DNA from: Chitinophaga silvisoli
GTDB taxonomy: Bacteria; Bacteroidota; Bacteroidia; Chitinophagales; Chitinophagaceae
Assembly: GCF_003412465.1 (NCBI RefSeq)
Contig: NZ_QTJV01000002.1
Span: 372,001-436,000, forward strand
Direction: 5' to 3'
Length of the DNA stretch: 64,000 bases
Shown: piece after piece, positions 20,401 to 28,498 of the stretch
Layout of the letters: the number at the start of each line of letters is the position of its first letter
Numbering within the stretch: the first letter of the stretch is position 1
Position numbers and translations under genes: made by a program
The notes under the pieces: generated by a model
What the model was told of the DNA's origin: nothing
Seen by the model: only the letters and a program-made list of their open reading frames with translations
Databases searched by the model: none

Positions 20401-20822
20401 TTGGAGGCGGCTACCTTTTCCCAGAGGGCTTCCGGGTAGGTGACGAGGATCTTTTTATGGATATTATTGCTATCGCCGGAGAATTTCATCAGGGCTTCGG
20501 TACGCAGCATGCTATGGCTGCTGTTCAGATCGCTGAACTGACCTGCCTTTTTGAATGAATCCGGGAAGTAGAAGATGTCGAGTGCCTGACTAAGCTGCTC
20601 CAGGTCATTGTGGAAATAGGCAGCCTCTTCTTTATCGTTTAAAATGAACAGGTGATTGACCGATGATGCCAGTTCCCACGCGCCTGCCGCGATAAATGTG
20701 GGGGTACTACCGGTTAGTCCTGTTAATTGGAAATACTGTGGATTTGACAAATGAATCCCTTTCACCAGCTGTTGCAGGCGGGTGTCTCGCTGGTACAGTT
20801 GTAATACAGCCTGTATATTCAT
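17442..20822 (-). CDS. mfd: Transcription-repair coupling factor
   Basis: Removes RNA polymerase stalled at DNA lesions and recruits UvrA. 1,126 residues, the normal length. Order: N-terminal UvrB-like domains (1 to about 340), the RNA-polymerase-interacting CarD-like domain (about 440-510, GDFVTHIDHGVGMYSGLQ), then a superfamily 2 helicase: Walker A CGDVGFGKTEVAVRAA near 595, DEEQ box near 696, TATPIPRTL and TINTPPPNR-type motifs, and the translocation motif region near 780-920 (QLRGRVGRSNKKAFCYLL), ending with the C-terminal D7 regulatory domain. The ATG has a TAnnTTTG box only 8 nt upstream. Confidence 0.97.
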   Translation of the reverse strand: MNIQAVLQLYQRDTRLQQLVKGIHLSNPQYFQLTGLTGSTPTFIAAGAWELASSVNHLFILNDKEEAAYFHNDLEQLSQALDIFYFPDSFKKAGQFSDLNSSHSMLRTEALMKFSGDSNNIHKKILVTYPEALWEKVAASNAFSTNMVQLKVGDVLKVDQLLEQLVGWGFSFTDFVYEPGQYALRGGILDIYSFGNEKPYRIELFGEDIDSIRIFDPETQLSERKLTQVTLIANMDTHNLDHQKTSLLEFLPDNTVVWMKDPGYVQDVILQLEEKLEAFLQSGQQVRIDEDEKMELKEEDFVKAHLLMQQILQRHCINFGHKLWWEETNRPFTPLNFETQEQPVFNRQFEMLIKDLETHNKNKYALFIFAENARQLERLRSIFEDLKATFTFHPIPVPVSHGFIDHSLKIVCYTDHQIFQRYHKYKVKQAYNKNKALTMKTLRELQSGDFVTHIDHGVGMYSGLQKIEVGGKMQEAIRIIYKNNDLLYVNINSLHKISKFTGKEGVEPKVNKLGSDAWDKLKEKAKTQVKDIAKDLIRLYAARKAQKGFQHAPDTYLQTELEASFIYEDTPDQSKATADVKRDMESPSPMDRLVCGDVGFGKTEVAVRAAFKSVVDGKQAAILVPTTILAFQHYKTFAERLKDFPCTVDYLNRFKSAKEKKDTLQRLAEGKIDIIVGTHALLSKDVKFKDLGVLIVDEEQKFGVAAKEKLKHIKLNVDTLTLTATPIPRTLQFSLMGARDLSVINTPPPNRQPIETEVHVFDHDMIRDAIYFETERGGQVYFVYNRVKGLGEISSLIKGLCPDLSIATAHGQMEGHQLEEVILDFIDRKYDVLVCTNIVESGVDIPNANTIIINNAHHFGLSDLHQLRGRVGRSNKKAFCYLLAPPMSTLPADSRKRLQTLEQHSELGSGFQIAMRDLDIRGAGNLLGGEQSGFMSDIGFDMYQKILDEAIRELKQNEFKDLFKEQLEEKKDYVSDCTIDTDLEILIPDSYVESIQERLNLYQELDNITLESKLVAFEEELKDRFGPLPEPVLELLCLVRCRWMAIKLGFEKMMLKNETLRCYFINNPDSPYFTSPTFDHILNYVQTRVNNAKLKQVGTNFMLVATKITNMNDLYDFLKNMEDARS

Positions 20823-20830
20823 GAGGGGAG

Positions 20831-20838
20831 CAAAGTTA
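20831..20838 (-). promoter_or_regulatory. -7 box close to the mfd start
   Basis: TAACTTTG on the minus strand, 8 nt upstream of the mfd ATG. Transcription would begin within a few nucleotides of the start codon, giving a nearly leaderless message. No -33 box recognised. Confidence 0.4.
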
Positions 20839-20947
20839 CGAATTATTGATCATTCTTTGATCTGCTGAAAGCGGTCTTTGGTTTCATAAAAAGTCATTGG
20901 CGGTCGTGGCATTTTTCACGATATTTAAGTAATAAATTCCACTAAAT

Positions 20948-21673
20948 ATGCAGGACAACTGGTACACTGGTTATGTGACCCGCATTGTGCAGGAGACGCA
21001 TAACACGAGACGGTTCTGGATACAGATAAGGGAGCTTGAAAGATTTGATTATAAACCCGGGCAATTTGTAACCCTTGATCTTCCCATCCATGAAGAAAAG
21101 AAAAAGCGTTGGCGGAGTTATTCGATTGCCTCGGCACCGGATGGCACGAATGAGTTTGAGTTGGTGATAGTATTGCTGGAGGGTGGAGCGGGTACTACTT
21201 ATTTATTCAATGAGGTCGGTGTGGGAACAGAGATCCCGGTGAAAGGGCCGCTGGGGGTGTTTACACTGCCGCAGGTGCTGGACAGGCATTTGTTTTTGAT
21301 TTGTACAGGTACGGGGGTCGCACCTTTCAGGGCGATGGCGCATCATATACATACGCATCAGATACCGCATCAGGCGATACATTTGATTTATGGGTGCAGG
21401 AAGGAGTGTGATTTGTTGTATGCACAGGAGTTGTGGCAGTTGGAACGGGAGCTGGAGGGGTTTAGGTATAGCCCGACCTTGTCGCGGTGTGAGGATGGAT
21501 GGACGGGCAAGAAAGGGTATGTGCATTTGATTTATGAGGAGTTGTTGGGGGTGAGTAAGGAGCCGGCGTATTTCTTTTTGTGTGGGTGGAAAAATATGAT
21601 TGATGAGGCGAAGGGGAGGATATTGGGGATGGGGTATGACAGGCATGATATACACCAGGAGCTGTATGGATAA
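20948..21673 (+). CDS. FAD-dependent oxidoreductase of the ferredoxin-NADP reductase type
   Basis: 241 residues, a soluble FNR-fold flavoenzyme. The FAD-binding barrel has the RSYSIAS motif (about residues 57-63, the RxYS signature) and the NAD(P)-binding half begins with CTGTGVAPFRAMAHH (about 118-132). The final 'FFLCGWKNMIDEAK' is the usual end of the nucleotide-binding half. No iron-sulfur cluster motif (no CxxxxCxxC) is present, so it needs a separate electron partner such as a ferredoxin; none is next to it. Divergent from mfd with 125 bp between; terminator follows. Confidence 0.85.
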   Translation: MQDNWYTGYVTRIVQETHNTRRFWIQIRELERFDYKPGQFVTLDLPIHEEKKKRWRSYSIASAPDGTNEFELVIVLLEGGAGTTYLFNEVGVGTEIPVKGPLGVFTLPQVLDRHLFLICTGTGVAPFRAMAHHIHTHQIPHQAIHLIYGCRKECDLLYAQELWQLERELEGFRYSPTLSRCEDGWTGKKGYVHLIYEELLGVSKEPAYFFLCGWKNMIDEAKGRILGMGYDRHDIHQELYG

Positions 21674-21682
21674 TAAAGAAGC

Positions 21683-21720
21683 AAAAAAAAGCTGGCACCA
21701 CAGGTGCCAGCTTTTTTTTG
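21683..21720. terminator. Bidirectional terminator between reductase gene and glyQS
   Basis: Perfect 10-bp stem AGCTGGCACC / GGTGCCAGCT with loop ACA, A8 before and T8 after. Confidence 0.9.
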
Positions 21721-21770
21721 CGGGGCTGGGGTTATGCGGGTTGATGTCCGCATCACCCCAGCCAGTATGG

Positions 21771-23201
21771 TTATTCGTTGATTTTGTTCAGCACAAGTTC
21801 TTTCACTTTATCCAATGGAATTCTTTCCTGTTCCATGGAGTCCCTGTAGCGGATGGTAACGGTATTATCTTCCTTGGTCTGGTGATCGATGGTGACACAG
21901 AATGGTGTACCGATCGCATCCTGACGGCGGTAACGCTTACCGATTGCATCTTTCTCTTCGTAGAAGGTATGGAAATGAGGCTTACAGATGTCCATCAGTT
22001 CTTTTGCGATCTCAGGTAAGCCATCTTTTTTAGTGAGCGGGAAGATGGCCAGTTTGGTGGGTGCCAGTTTTGCAGGGAAGCGCATTACTACACGGCTATC
22101 TTCTTTACCATCTTTGGTCAGGTCTTCTTCTTCGTAGGCGTTGCATACGGTGAGGAGGAACATACGATCCAGACCAATGGAGGTTTCGATCACATATGGA
22201 ATATAGTTCTGATTGATCTCGGTATCGAAGTACTGCATTTTCTTTTTGCTGAACTCCTGGTGTCTGCCCAGATCGTGGTCGGTACGGCTGTGGATCCCTT
22301 CTACTTCTTTGAAACCGATAGGAAATTCAAATTCGATATCTTCAGCTGCATCCGCATAGAAAGCCAGCTTTTCGTGTTCATGGAACTTGTACTTAGCCGG
22401 GTCTGCGCCGAGGCTCAGGTGCCATTTCATACGTTCTTCTTTCCAGTACTGGAACCATTCTTTCTGGGTGCCAGGGCGTACGAAGAACTGCATTTCCATC
22501 TGCTCGAATTCGCGCATGCGGAAGATGAACTGACGGGCTACGATCTCGTTACGGAAAGCCTTACCTATCTGTGCAATACCAAAAGGTATTTTCATACGGC
22601 CGGTTTTCTGTACGTTCAGGAAGTTTACGAAGATACCCTGAGCAGTTTCAGGACGGAGGTATATTTCACTTGCTTCGTCGGTTACGCTACCTAACTGGGT
22701 GGAGAACATCAGGTTGAACTGACGGACATCGGTCCAGTTTACAGTACCGCTGACAGCGCATTTGATTTTGTATGCTTCGATCAGCGCTTTCAGGCCAGCC
22801 AGATCATCAGCCGCCAGCAAAGCGTTCATTTTAGCGATCAGTTCTTCACCTGCAGCAGCATCCAGCGTTTCGGCGTGTGCTTCGATCAGGTGGTCTACAC
22901 GGTAGCGCTTTTTGCTATCCTTGTTGTCAATCATAGGATCGCTAAAACCATCAACGTGCCCAGACGCTTTCCAGGTAGTCGGGTGCATAAATATAGCCGC
23001 ATCGATCCCCACGATGTTATCGTGCATCTGGGTCATGCTTTTCCACCAATAGTCGCGGATATTCTTCTTTAACTGGGCTCCATTCTGGCCGTAATCATAT
23101 ACTGCACTCAATCCATCGTAGATCTCACTGGACTGAAAAACGAAGCCATATTCTTTACAATGCGAAATGATCGCCTGGAATTTGTTCTGATCTGTTGCCA
23201 T
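21771..23201 (-). CDS. glyQS: Glycyl-tRNA synthetase, dimeric type
   Basis: Single-chain (alpha2, eukaryote/archaeon-like) GlyRS of 476 residues, attaching glycine to tRNA-Gly. Class II features: motif 1 region at the start (IYDGLSAVYDYGQNG), ETAQGIFVNFLN near 189, motif 2 FRNEIVARQFIFRMREFEQME near 220-240, motif 3 IETSIGLDRMFLL near 355, and the C-terminal anticodon-binding domain (KLAPTKLAIFPL onward). Complete, with start ATG 23201. A TAnnTTTG box lies 7 nt upstream. Convergent with the FNR-type gene. Confidence 0.97.
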   Translation of the reverse strand: MATDQNKFQAIISHCKEYGFVFQSSEIYDGLSAVYDYGQNGAQLKKNIRDYWWKSMTQMHDNIVGIDAAIFMHPTTWKASGHVDGFSDPMIDNKDSKKRYRVDHLIEAHAETLDAAAGEELIAKMNALLAADDLAGLKALIEAYKIKCAVSGTVNWTDVRQFNLMFSTQLGSVTDEASEIYLRPETAQGIFVNFLNVQKTGRMKIPFGIAQIGKAFRNEIVARQFIFRMREFEQMEMQFFVRPGTQKEWFQYWKEERMKWHLSLGADPAKYKFHEHEKLAFYADAAEDIEFEFPIGFKEVEGIHSRTDHDLGRHQEFSKKKMQYFDTEINQNYIPYVIETSIGLDRMFLLTVCNAYEEEDLTKDGKEDSRVVMRFPAKLAPTKLAIFPLTKKDGLPEIAKELMDICKPHFHTFYEEKDAIGKRYRRQDAIGTPFCVTIDHQTKEDNTVTIRYRDSMEQERIPLDKVKELVLNKINE

Positions 23202-23208
23202 AATGGCG

Positions 23209-23216
23209 CAAATATA
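23209..23216 (-). promoter_or_regulatory. -7 box close to the glyQS start
   Basis: TATATTTG on the minus strand, 7 nt upstream of the ATG; implies a very short leader. No -33 box recognised. Confidence 0.4.
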
Positions 23217-23238
23217 TATAACTTTTTTGTGCCCGCTC

Positions 23239-24189
23239 TTATGGGGTAGGAGGCTTTTTTTCGGCTGCGGCCAGATTGGTTTCCAGCTCTACCGGTACCT
23301 CCTTAACATAGACTGCGTACTCATTGGGCCTGATCTGCTCCCCATGATACTGTACGTAGACCTGGGTAAACTCCGCCCCAAAGTAGAGGATGATGGCTGA
23401 GTAATAGACCCAGAGCAGGATGATGACGATACTGCCTGCGGCACCATATGCGGTACCAACCTTGCTGGCACCGAGGTAGAATCCGATGGCAAATTTACCT
23501 ATCATGAAGAGGACGGCAGTGGTCATGGCACCTACTATGACGTGTTTCCATTTGACCTTCGCGTCCGGAAGGACTTTAAAAATGATGGCAAACAAGAGGG
23601 AAATGACCCCAAAGGTGATGGCCAGGTTGATTACATAGACCAATACCATGGTCACTTCGGGGAGTAAACGGGCCAGTTGCGTGCTGAATAACTCGATCAG
23701 GCCGTTCAGCGCCAGGGATACCAGGAGGATAAATCCCAGGGAGATCACCATGGAGAAGGAGAGGAGGCGGTTGATGAGAATTTTGAGGATCCCGTTTTTG
23801 GGTTTGGCTTTGAGCTGCCAGATAAAATTGATAGAATCCTGGATTTCACCGAATACACCGGTGGCACCGAAGATCAGGGTAATGATACCTACTGCGGTGG
23901 CCCAGGTAGAGTCTCCGGAGAGGGCGGCGTTTTTGATCATCTGCTGGATCTGGATGGCGGCATCATTGCCGACAAATGAATTGATTTGTCCGTAGATGCT
24001 GCCTTCGATGGCATCCTTGCCCAGGAATACCTCGCATAGTGTGATGATCACTATGAGCATGGGGGCGATGGAGAAAATCGTATAGTAAGATAAGGCGGCA
24101 CTCAGTTTGAGTACCTTGTCGTCCATAAAATCGCTGAAGGTTTGCTTCAGGATCTGCCAGTATTTCTTAAAAAATCCGGGTTTCTGCAT
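23239..24189 (-). CDS. YihY/BrkB-family inner-membrane protein
   Basis: 316 residues with about six membrane helices. It begins with the family's amphipathic segment (FKKYWQILKQTFSDFMDDKVLKLSAALSYYTIFSIAPML), where AAxxYYxxFSxxP is the recognised signature, and has FGATGVFGEIQDSINFIW in the middle. The family was once called RNase BN in error and is now a group of membrane proteins without a proven biochemical role; BrkB of Bordetella is linked to serum resistance. The tail is charged and proline-rich. Downstream neighbour is glyQS on the same strand, 37 bp away. Confidence 0.88.
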   Translation of the reverse strand: MQKPGFFKKYWQILKQTFSDFMDDKVLKLSAALSYYTIFSIAPMLIVIITLCEVFLGKDAIEGSIYGQINSFVGNDAAIQIQQMIKNAALSGDSTWATAVGIITLIFGATGVFGEIQDSINFIWQLKAKPKNGILKILINRLLSFSMVISLGFILLVSLALNGLIELFSTQLARLLPEVTMVLVYVINLAITFGVISLLFAIIFKVLPDAKVKWKHVIVGAMTTAVLFMIGKFAIGFYLGASKVGTAYGAAGSIVIILLWVYYSAIILYFGAEFTQVYVQYHGEQIRPNEYAVYVKEVPVELETNLAAAEKKPPTP

Positions 24190-24266
24190 ATTGTAGATTT
24201 AACAAAAAACCTGCCGGTGCTATTTTCATTTTTGATGAGTAGTGTTGCGAATTTGCTGAAACCGGC

Positions 24267-24593
24267 TTAGTGTAATTTTTCATTTTCCTTGTGCCTGGTG
24301 GCATCGCGGATGTTTTTTTTCTCGAAATTTTTGAGGAGGGCGTTGGTCATGTCAATGCCTGTTTGGTTGGCAATGCAGAGGAGTACCCACATGACATCGG
24401 CCAGCTCATCGGCGAGTTCTTTTTGCTGGTCGGAGGGTTTGGAGGATTGGTCGCCGTATTTACGGGCCATGACGCGGGCTACTTCGCCGACTTCTTCGGT
24501 AAGGATAGCCATGTTGGTGAGTTCACTGAAGTAGCGTACGCCTACAGTTTTGATCCAGTGGTCGATCTGGTCCTGCGCTTCTTTGATAGTCAT
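24267..24593 (-). CDS. MazG-like nucleotide pyrophosphohydrolase
   Basis: 108 residues, a single all-alpha MazG domain. The metal-binding motif is seen as EEVGEVARVMARKYG (about 33-47) and ELADELADVMW (about 60-70), i.e. the EExxE and ExxD elements. Such small enzymes remove pyrophosphate from damaged or non-canonical nucleotides. It lies 51 bp downstream of dtd on the same strand and probably belongs to the same transcript with the next upstream gene. Confidence 0.88.
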   Translation of the reverse strand: MTIKEAQDQIDHWIKTVGVRYFSELTNMAILTEEVGEVARVMARKYGDQSSKPSDQQKELADELADVMWVLLCIANQTGIDMTNALLKNFEKKNIRDATRHKENEKLH

Positions 24594-24644
24594 GTGTTTG
24601 CTTTGGAGTTTGTTTGAATTTTAATATTTGAAAAAATTTATTAC

Positions 24645-25097
24645 TTATTCCTTATTTTTTGTATCGATGATGATAGTTACTGGTCCATCGTTCAACAGGT
24701 CTACCTTCATATCAGCACCAAAGATACCGGTAGCCACCGGCTTACCGAGATCCTGCCCCAGTTGCTGAATCATCTGCTCATACAATGGAATAGCAATATC
24801 CGGTTTACTGGCCCGGATATAAGAAGGACGATTTCCCTTCTTCGTAGCTGCGAACAATGTGAACTGACTTACTAACAGGATGCCACCATCCACATCTTTT
24901 ACTGACAGGTTCATGATACCTTCTGCATCAGCAAATACCCGCAGGTTGACGAGTTTATTGCTCAACCATGTAATGTCTTCTGCATGATCAGCATCTTCTA
25001 TGCCTAACAGCACCAGCAAACCTGTTTGAATACTGCCAGTCGTATTCCCATCCACGGTCACTGAGGCCCTGGTCACCCGTTGTATAACTGCGCGCAT
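24645..25097 (-). CDS. dtd: D-aminoacyl-tRNA deacylase
   Basis: 150 residues, the standard length. Hydrolyses D-aminoacyl-tRNAs (and glycyl-tRNA-Ala), protecting translation. Begins MRAVIQRVTRASVTVDG as in nearly all family members, with the catalytic SQFTLFA motif near 77-83 and the C-terminal NDGPVT motif near 136-141; the Gly-cisPro chirality filter region is intact. It is followed by the MazG-like gene and preceded, with 15 nt between, by a membrane-protein gene, consistent with one operon. Confidence 0.96.
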   Translation of the reverse strand: MRAVIQRVTRASVTVDGNTTGSIQTGLLVLLGIEDADHAEDITWLSNKLVNLRVFADAEGIMNLSVKDVDGGILLVSQFTLFAATKKGNRPSYIRASKPDIAIPLYEQMIQQLGQDLGKPVATGIFGADMKVDLLNDGPVTIIIDTKNKE

Positions 25098-25112
25098 GTT
25101 GTAATTGTTTAG

Positions 25113-26393
25113 TTATTCCCTGTCTGTAATTTCCATAATATCTTCTGCTTCCAGTTCAGGATAGAATGTTTCAATTAAGAAATAATAGTACAGGTAGATC
25201 AGTGCAAGATAGAATATAAAGTAATCATTGAAAGCATAAGCTACCGTCAGGATATTCAATAACACGACGATGTACACAAAGATCTTGCTGGCATTGAGTT
25301 TCAGGTATGCACCAATTTTGAGCAGGTATAACATCGCCAATATACTGATGGCTACCAGGCGCAGTCCTGTAGGTACAAAGAGCATGGTATAGATATTATA
25401 TGCGGTGATGAGGAGGCCCAGTACTATCATTGCTTTACGTGCATATTCCCGCTTTGCCTGCAGGTAGCTCGCTGCATTTTTCATGTGTGTCTCTCTTTTT
25501 TCAGGTGCAAAAAAACAGGTGATAGCAGCGATAATATTTACGACAGGCAATAAATGCAATAACAACATCCATGGGCTATAATAGCCTATAGTCAAGGCTC
25601 TGCCGGTTATCACATTGCGCAGCATGATAGCACCTGCATATAAAAAGAATACTGATGCCATCATAAAGAGAATACTCATGGGCGTAGATTCTTCCGGCAT
25701 CTGTTGTCCTTCAAAAAGCATGTGTACACGGGTGCTAAGGTCACCAATACAGCCCATGTAAGCGAAGAATAGCATCATCCACATAAAGAGATATTCCCAC
25801 CTGTTATATACCTGTACCTTAGAGGGCAGGCGCTCCATGAAGTGACGCAGGCGATAACCATTTTCCACCAGGAAGAGGATTACATAATAGCATACGATCT
25901 TCATGTACAGCAGGATCAATGAAGATGCCATGAAAATGCTTTCTTTCATAAAGGTGCCGGTGAAGACATAATTACTGCTAAAGGGATTGCCTGTCTTTGG
26001 CAGCAAATAAAAAATGGCCGTCGCCAGCAGGCCGGCGGAGAATTTATTGTCTATTCCCATCAGGTGATAATGGGTGGTGATTGCGACAAGAAAAGCAGCA
26101 AAGAGGTTGAGGTGAGACAGTGCCCCTGCAGCTGCGGGATTCCCATCCGGCAAATGGTTCATCAGGATATGCTGCAGGGAGAAGGCGATGCCCGATACCA
26201 GTACCATGATTGAAAAGTCTTTCCAGCGGCGGCTCACCACAAATTCCCAGCTTAAAAGACCTGTGATGGTGAGAGTGTTGACTATATAACCCGGTGCATG
26301 TGGAATAAAAAGCAGCAGCCATGCAAGAACGGCCATTATCCAGCCGGATTTCAGAACGCGGAGTTGGTTAGGGTTGAAAAATGTCATAGCCAA
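25113..26393 (-). CDS. Polytopic membrane protein of unknown function
   Basis: 426 residues, roughly ten to twelve hydrophobic helices, for example SGWIMAVLAWLLLFIPHAPGY near the start and IFVYIVVLLNILTVAYAF near the end. The C-terminus is acidic (EAEDIMEITDRE) and probably cytoplasmic. I recognise no transporter or enzyme signature. The start could be ATG 26393 or ATG 26387 (MTFFNPNQ). Only 15 nt separate it from dtd, so it is likely co-transcribed with tRNA quality-control genes, which does not by itself reveal its role. Confidence 0.65.
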   Translation of the reverse strand: MAMTFFNPNQLRVLKSGWIMAVLAWLLLFIPHAPGYIVNTLTITGLLSWEFVVSRRWKDFSIMVLVSGIAFSLQHILMNHLPDGNPAAAGALSHLNLFAAFLVAITTHYHLMGIDNKFSAGLLATAIFYLLPKTGNPFSSNYVFTGTFMKESIFMASSLILLYMKIVCYYVILFLVENGYRLRHFMERLPSKVQVYNRWEYLFMWMMLFFAYMGCIGDLSTRVHMLFEGQQMPEESTPMSILFMMASVFFLYAGAIMLRNVITGRALTIGYYSPWMLLLHLLPVVNIIAAITCFFAPEKRETHMKNAASYLQAKREYARKAMIVLGLLITAYNIYTMLFVPTGLRLVAISILAMLYLLKIGAYLKLNASKIFVYIVVLLNILTVAYAFNDYFIFYLALIYLYYYFLIETFYPELEAEDIMEITDRE

Positions 26394-26460
26394 GGGTTTA
26401 GGTTAATAATTGTACCTTTATTAAATTACAATAATCAGTTATAAAGAAAAGTTAATTTAA

Positions 26461-26859
26461 ATGAACCTCGATCTCACGCCCGAGATTACCTTCCAAACTG
26501 CCCGCAGCGGAGGTAAAGGCGGACAAAATGTGAACAAGGTAGAAACCATGGTAGAGGGATACTTTGATGTAGCCGCATCCCAATTGTTAACCCCGGAACA
26601 GAAAACCCTTGTTTTAGAAAAATTAGCCCACCGACTCACGAGTGAAGGCCTGCTCCAGGTAAAATCCCAGGAAGAGCGGAGCCAACTGGGCAACAAACAG
26701 CTGGTCATTAAAAAAATGAACGAGCTGGTGCAGAAAGCGATGATCCGGCCTAAAAAGCGTGTCGCGACCAAACCTTCCCGGGCTGCCAAAGAAAAGCGGC
26801 TGAATCTGAAGAAAAAACAATCTGACAAAAAACAGCTTCGCCGGAAAGGGCTGGAATAG
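26461..26859 (+). CDS. arfB: Ribosome-rescue peptidyl-tRNA hydrolase
   Basis: 132 residues. A release-factor-like catalytic domain with the GGQ motif in SGGKGGQNVNKVET (about 18-31) and a lysine/arginine-rich C-terminal tail (KRLNLKKKQSDKKQLRRKG) but no codon-recognition domain. That is the architecture of ArfB (YaeJ), which inserts its basic tail in the mRNA channel of stalled ribosomes and hydrolyses the peptidyl-tRNA. Divergent from the unknown membrane-protein gene; the flippase gene follows 25 nt downstream. Confidence 0.92.
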   Translation: MNLDLTPEITFQTARSGGKGGQNVNKVETMVEGYFDVAASQLLTPEQKTLVLEKLAHRLTSEGLLQVKSQEERSQLGNKQLVIKKMNELVQKAMIRPKKRVATKPSRAAKEKRLNLKKKQSDKKQLRRKGLE

Positions 26860-26860
26860 T

Positions 26861-26868
26861 TAATTTTG
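26861..26868 (+). promoter_or_regulatory. -7 box before the flippase gene
   Basis: TAATTTTG, a full match to TAnnTTTG, 16 nt upstream of the TTG start and just after the arfB stop, suggesting that the flippase gene can be transcribed on its own. Confidence 0.35.
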
Positions 26869-26884
26869 GTAAAAATACAGGGCA

Positions 26885-28405
26885 TTGAGTAGTATTAAAT
26901 CACTGGCAGGACAGACTATCTATTACGGCTTTAGTAACATTGCAAGTAAGTTGCTGAATTACTTTTTGACACCTCTTTACCTGGAATTAATGACCCAGGC
27001 GGCATATGGGGAAATGTCTACAGTATATGCCTATGTACCTTTCATGAATATTATTCTCACGTATGGGATGGAGACTGCCTTCTTCCGCTTTGCAAAGAAG
27101 GAGAATAAGGCGGAGGTACTCAGTACATCTATGTTGTCCCTTATTTTTACGACGATTGGTTTTACCATACTGCTGCTATTGATGCAGGGAACGGTCGTCA
27201 ATTCTTACCTGGGTACACTGGGAGGATTGAAAGGGCATCCCTGGTTTTATACATGGGTGGTGTTAATTATGGCATTTGATGCGCTCACGGCGATTCCTTT
27301 TGCACAGCTGCGACTGGAGAACCGGCCAATCAAATATGCGATGATCCGCCTGTCAGGGATCCTCACTACGATTTTATTCAACATCTTTTTCCTGGTCGTA
27401 TTGCCTAAGTTTGCTCCTAATGTGGTGAATACCGGCAACCAGGTAGGATTTATTTACCTGAGCAACATGCTGGGGAGTGGGGTTACCTTATTGTTATTTT
27501 TACCACAGTTGCTGAAGATCCGGGCGAAGTTTGACTTTGCGTTGTGGAAGAAGATTCTCCACTATTCACTGCCCCTGGTCATTTTTGGGATGGCGGGGAT
27601 GGTGAATGAAACCTTTGACAGGGCCTGGTTCCTGCCGGAGTTCCTGCCCGGGAATAATATGGAGGTGAAGAAAGAGCTGATTGGGATTTATGCGGCTAAC
27701 TATAAGCTGGCCATCCTGATCACGATGTTCATACAAGCTTTCAAGTTAGGTGCGGAGCCCTTCTTTTTTAAGCAGGCAGAGGGGAAGGATCCGCAGCGAA
27801 CCTATGCGAGAATTATGAAATTGTTTGTAATCCTGCTGTGTTTTATGTTCTTATTCGTGAGTCTTTATCTGAATATATGGAAGATCTTCCTGCGGAAGCC
27901 GGTGTATTACCCGGGTATGAAGATTGTGCCGGTGTTGTTGCTGGCGAATATGTTCCTGGGGATTTATTATAACCTGACGATCTGGTTTAAGCTGACGGAT
28001 AAGACGAGGAGTGGGGCGATTATTACGCTGATCACTGCGGCGGCGACTTTCTTCTTTAACTGGTGGTGGATCCCGGTGTTTGGGTATTTTGGTGCGGCGC
28101 TGGCTACCATGGTGTGCTACTTTATCCAGATGGCTATTTGCTATGCGTGGGGGCAGAAGCATTACCCGATTCCTTATCATTTGCCGAAGATTATTACTTA
28201 TATAGGAAGTGCGGTGTTGGTGTATTATTTATTTGATTTGCTGAACAGGACGATTTTGTCACCCGGGGATGTGTATGCGGCGAAGCCGGGGAATTTACTG
28301 GTGGCGACGGTGTTGTTCTTTGGGTATGTGTGGTTCCTGTTGAAGATGGAAAAGAAGGAGTTTGGGAGGTTGCCGGTAGTTGGGAAGTATGTAGCGAAAT
28401 TATAA
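26885..28405 (+). CDS. Polysaccharide flippase (MOP superfamily, Wzx-like)
   Basis: 506 residues with about 12 to 14 membrane helices, opening SSIKSLAGQTIYYGFSNIASKLLNYFLTPLY, the usual start of Wzx/RfbX-type lipid-linked oligosaccharide flippases of the MOP exporter superfamily. Two large soluble-facing loops carry charged residues. The start is TTG: no ATG or GTG occurs in frame upstream after the last stop, and the first ATG would delete two helices. It is not next to glycosyltransferases, so the sugar moved is unknown. A double hairpin follows the stop. Confidence 0.82.
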   Translation: MSSIKSLAGQTIYYGFSNIASKLLNYFLTPLYLELMTQAAYGEMSTVYAYVPFMNIILTYGMETAFFRFAKKENKAEVLSTSMLSLIFTTIGFTILLLLMQGTVVNSYLGTLGGLKGHPWFYTWVVLIMAFDALTAIPFAQLRLENRPIKYAMIRLSGILTTILFNIFFLVVLPKFAPNVVNTGNQVGFIYLSNMLGSGVTLLLFLPQLLKIRAKFDFALWKKILHYSLPLVIFGMAGMVNETFDRAWFLPEFLPGNNMEVKKELIGIYAANYKLAILITMFIQAFKLGAEPFFFKQAEGKDPQRTYARIMKLFVILLCFMFLFVSLYLNIWKIFLRKPVYYPGMKIVPVLLLANMFLGIYYNLTIWFKLTDKTRSGAIITLITAAATFFFNWWWIPVFGYFGAALATMVCYFIQMAICYAWGQKHYPIPYHLPKIITYIGSAVLVYYLFDLLNRTILSPGDVYAAKPGNLLVATVLFFGYVWFLLKMEKKEFGRLPVVGKYVAKL

Positions 28406-28450
28406 GCGAAAAAAATCGGCCAGTGCTTTGCACTGGCCGATTTTTTTCGC
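28406..28450 (+). terminator. Strong terminator after the flippase gene
   Basis: Perfect 21-bp stem (28406-28426 / 28430-28450) with loop TTT, built around ATCGGCCAGTGC, flanked by A7 and T7. It starts right at the base after the stop codon. Confidence 0.9.
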
Positions 28451-28456
28451 AGGCCG

Positions 28457-28491
28457 GTTTTTGGGGAATGGCTCCGCCATTCCCCAAAAAC
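28457..28491. terminator. Second hairpin, shared by convergent genes
   Basis: Perfect 16-bp stem GTTTTTGGGGAATGGC / GCCATTCCCCAAAAAC with loop TCC. On the minus strand it lies just past the stop of the MBL-fold gene. Confidence 0.7.
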
Positions 28492-28498
28492 GGCGGGT

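Noticed and set aside
19746..20558. 270-codon plus-strand frame opposite mfd
   Set aside because: Antisense shadow of mfd; no domain or signal peptide.
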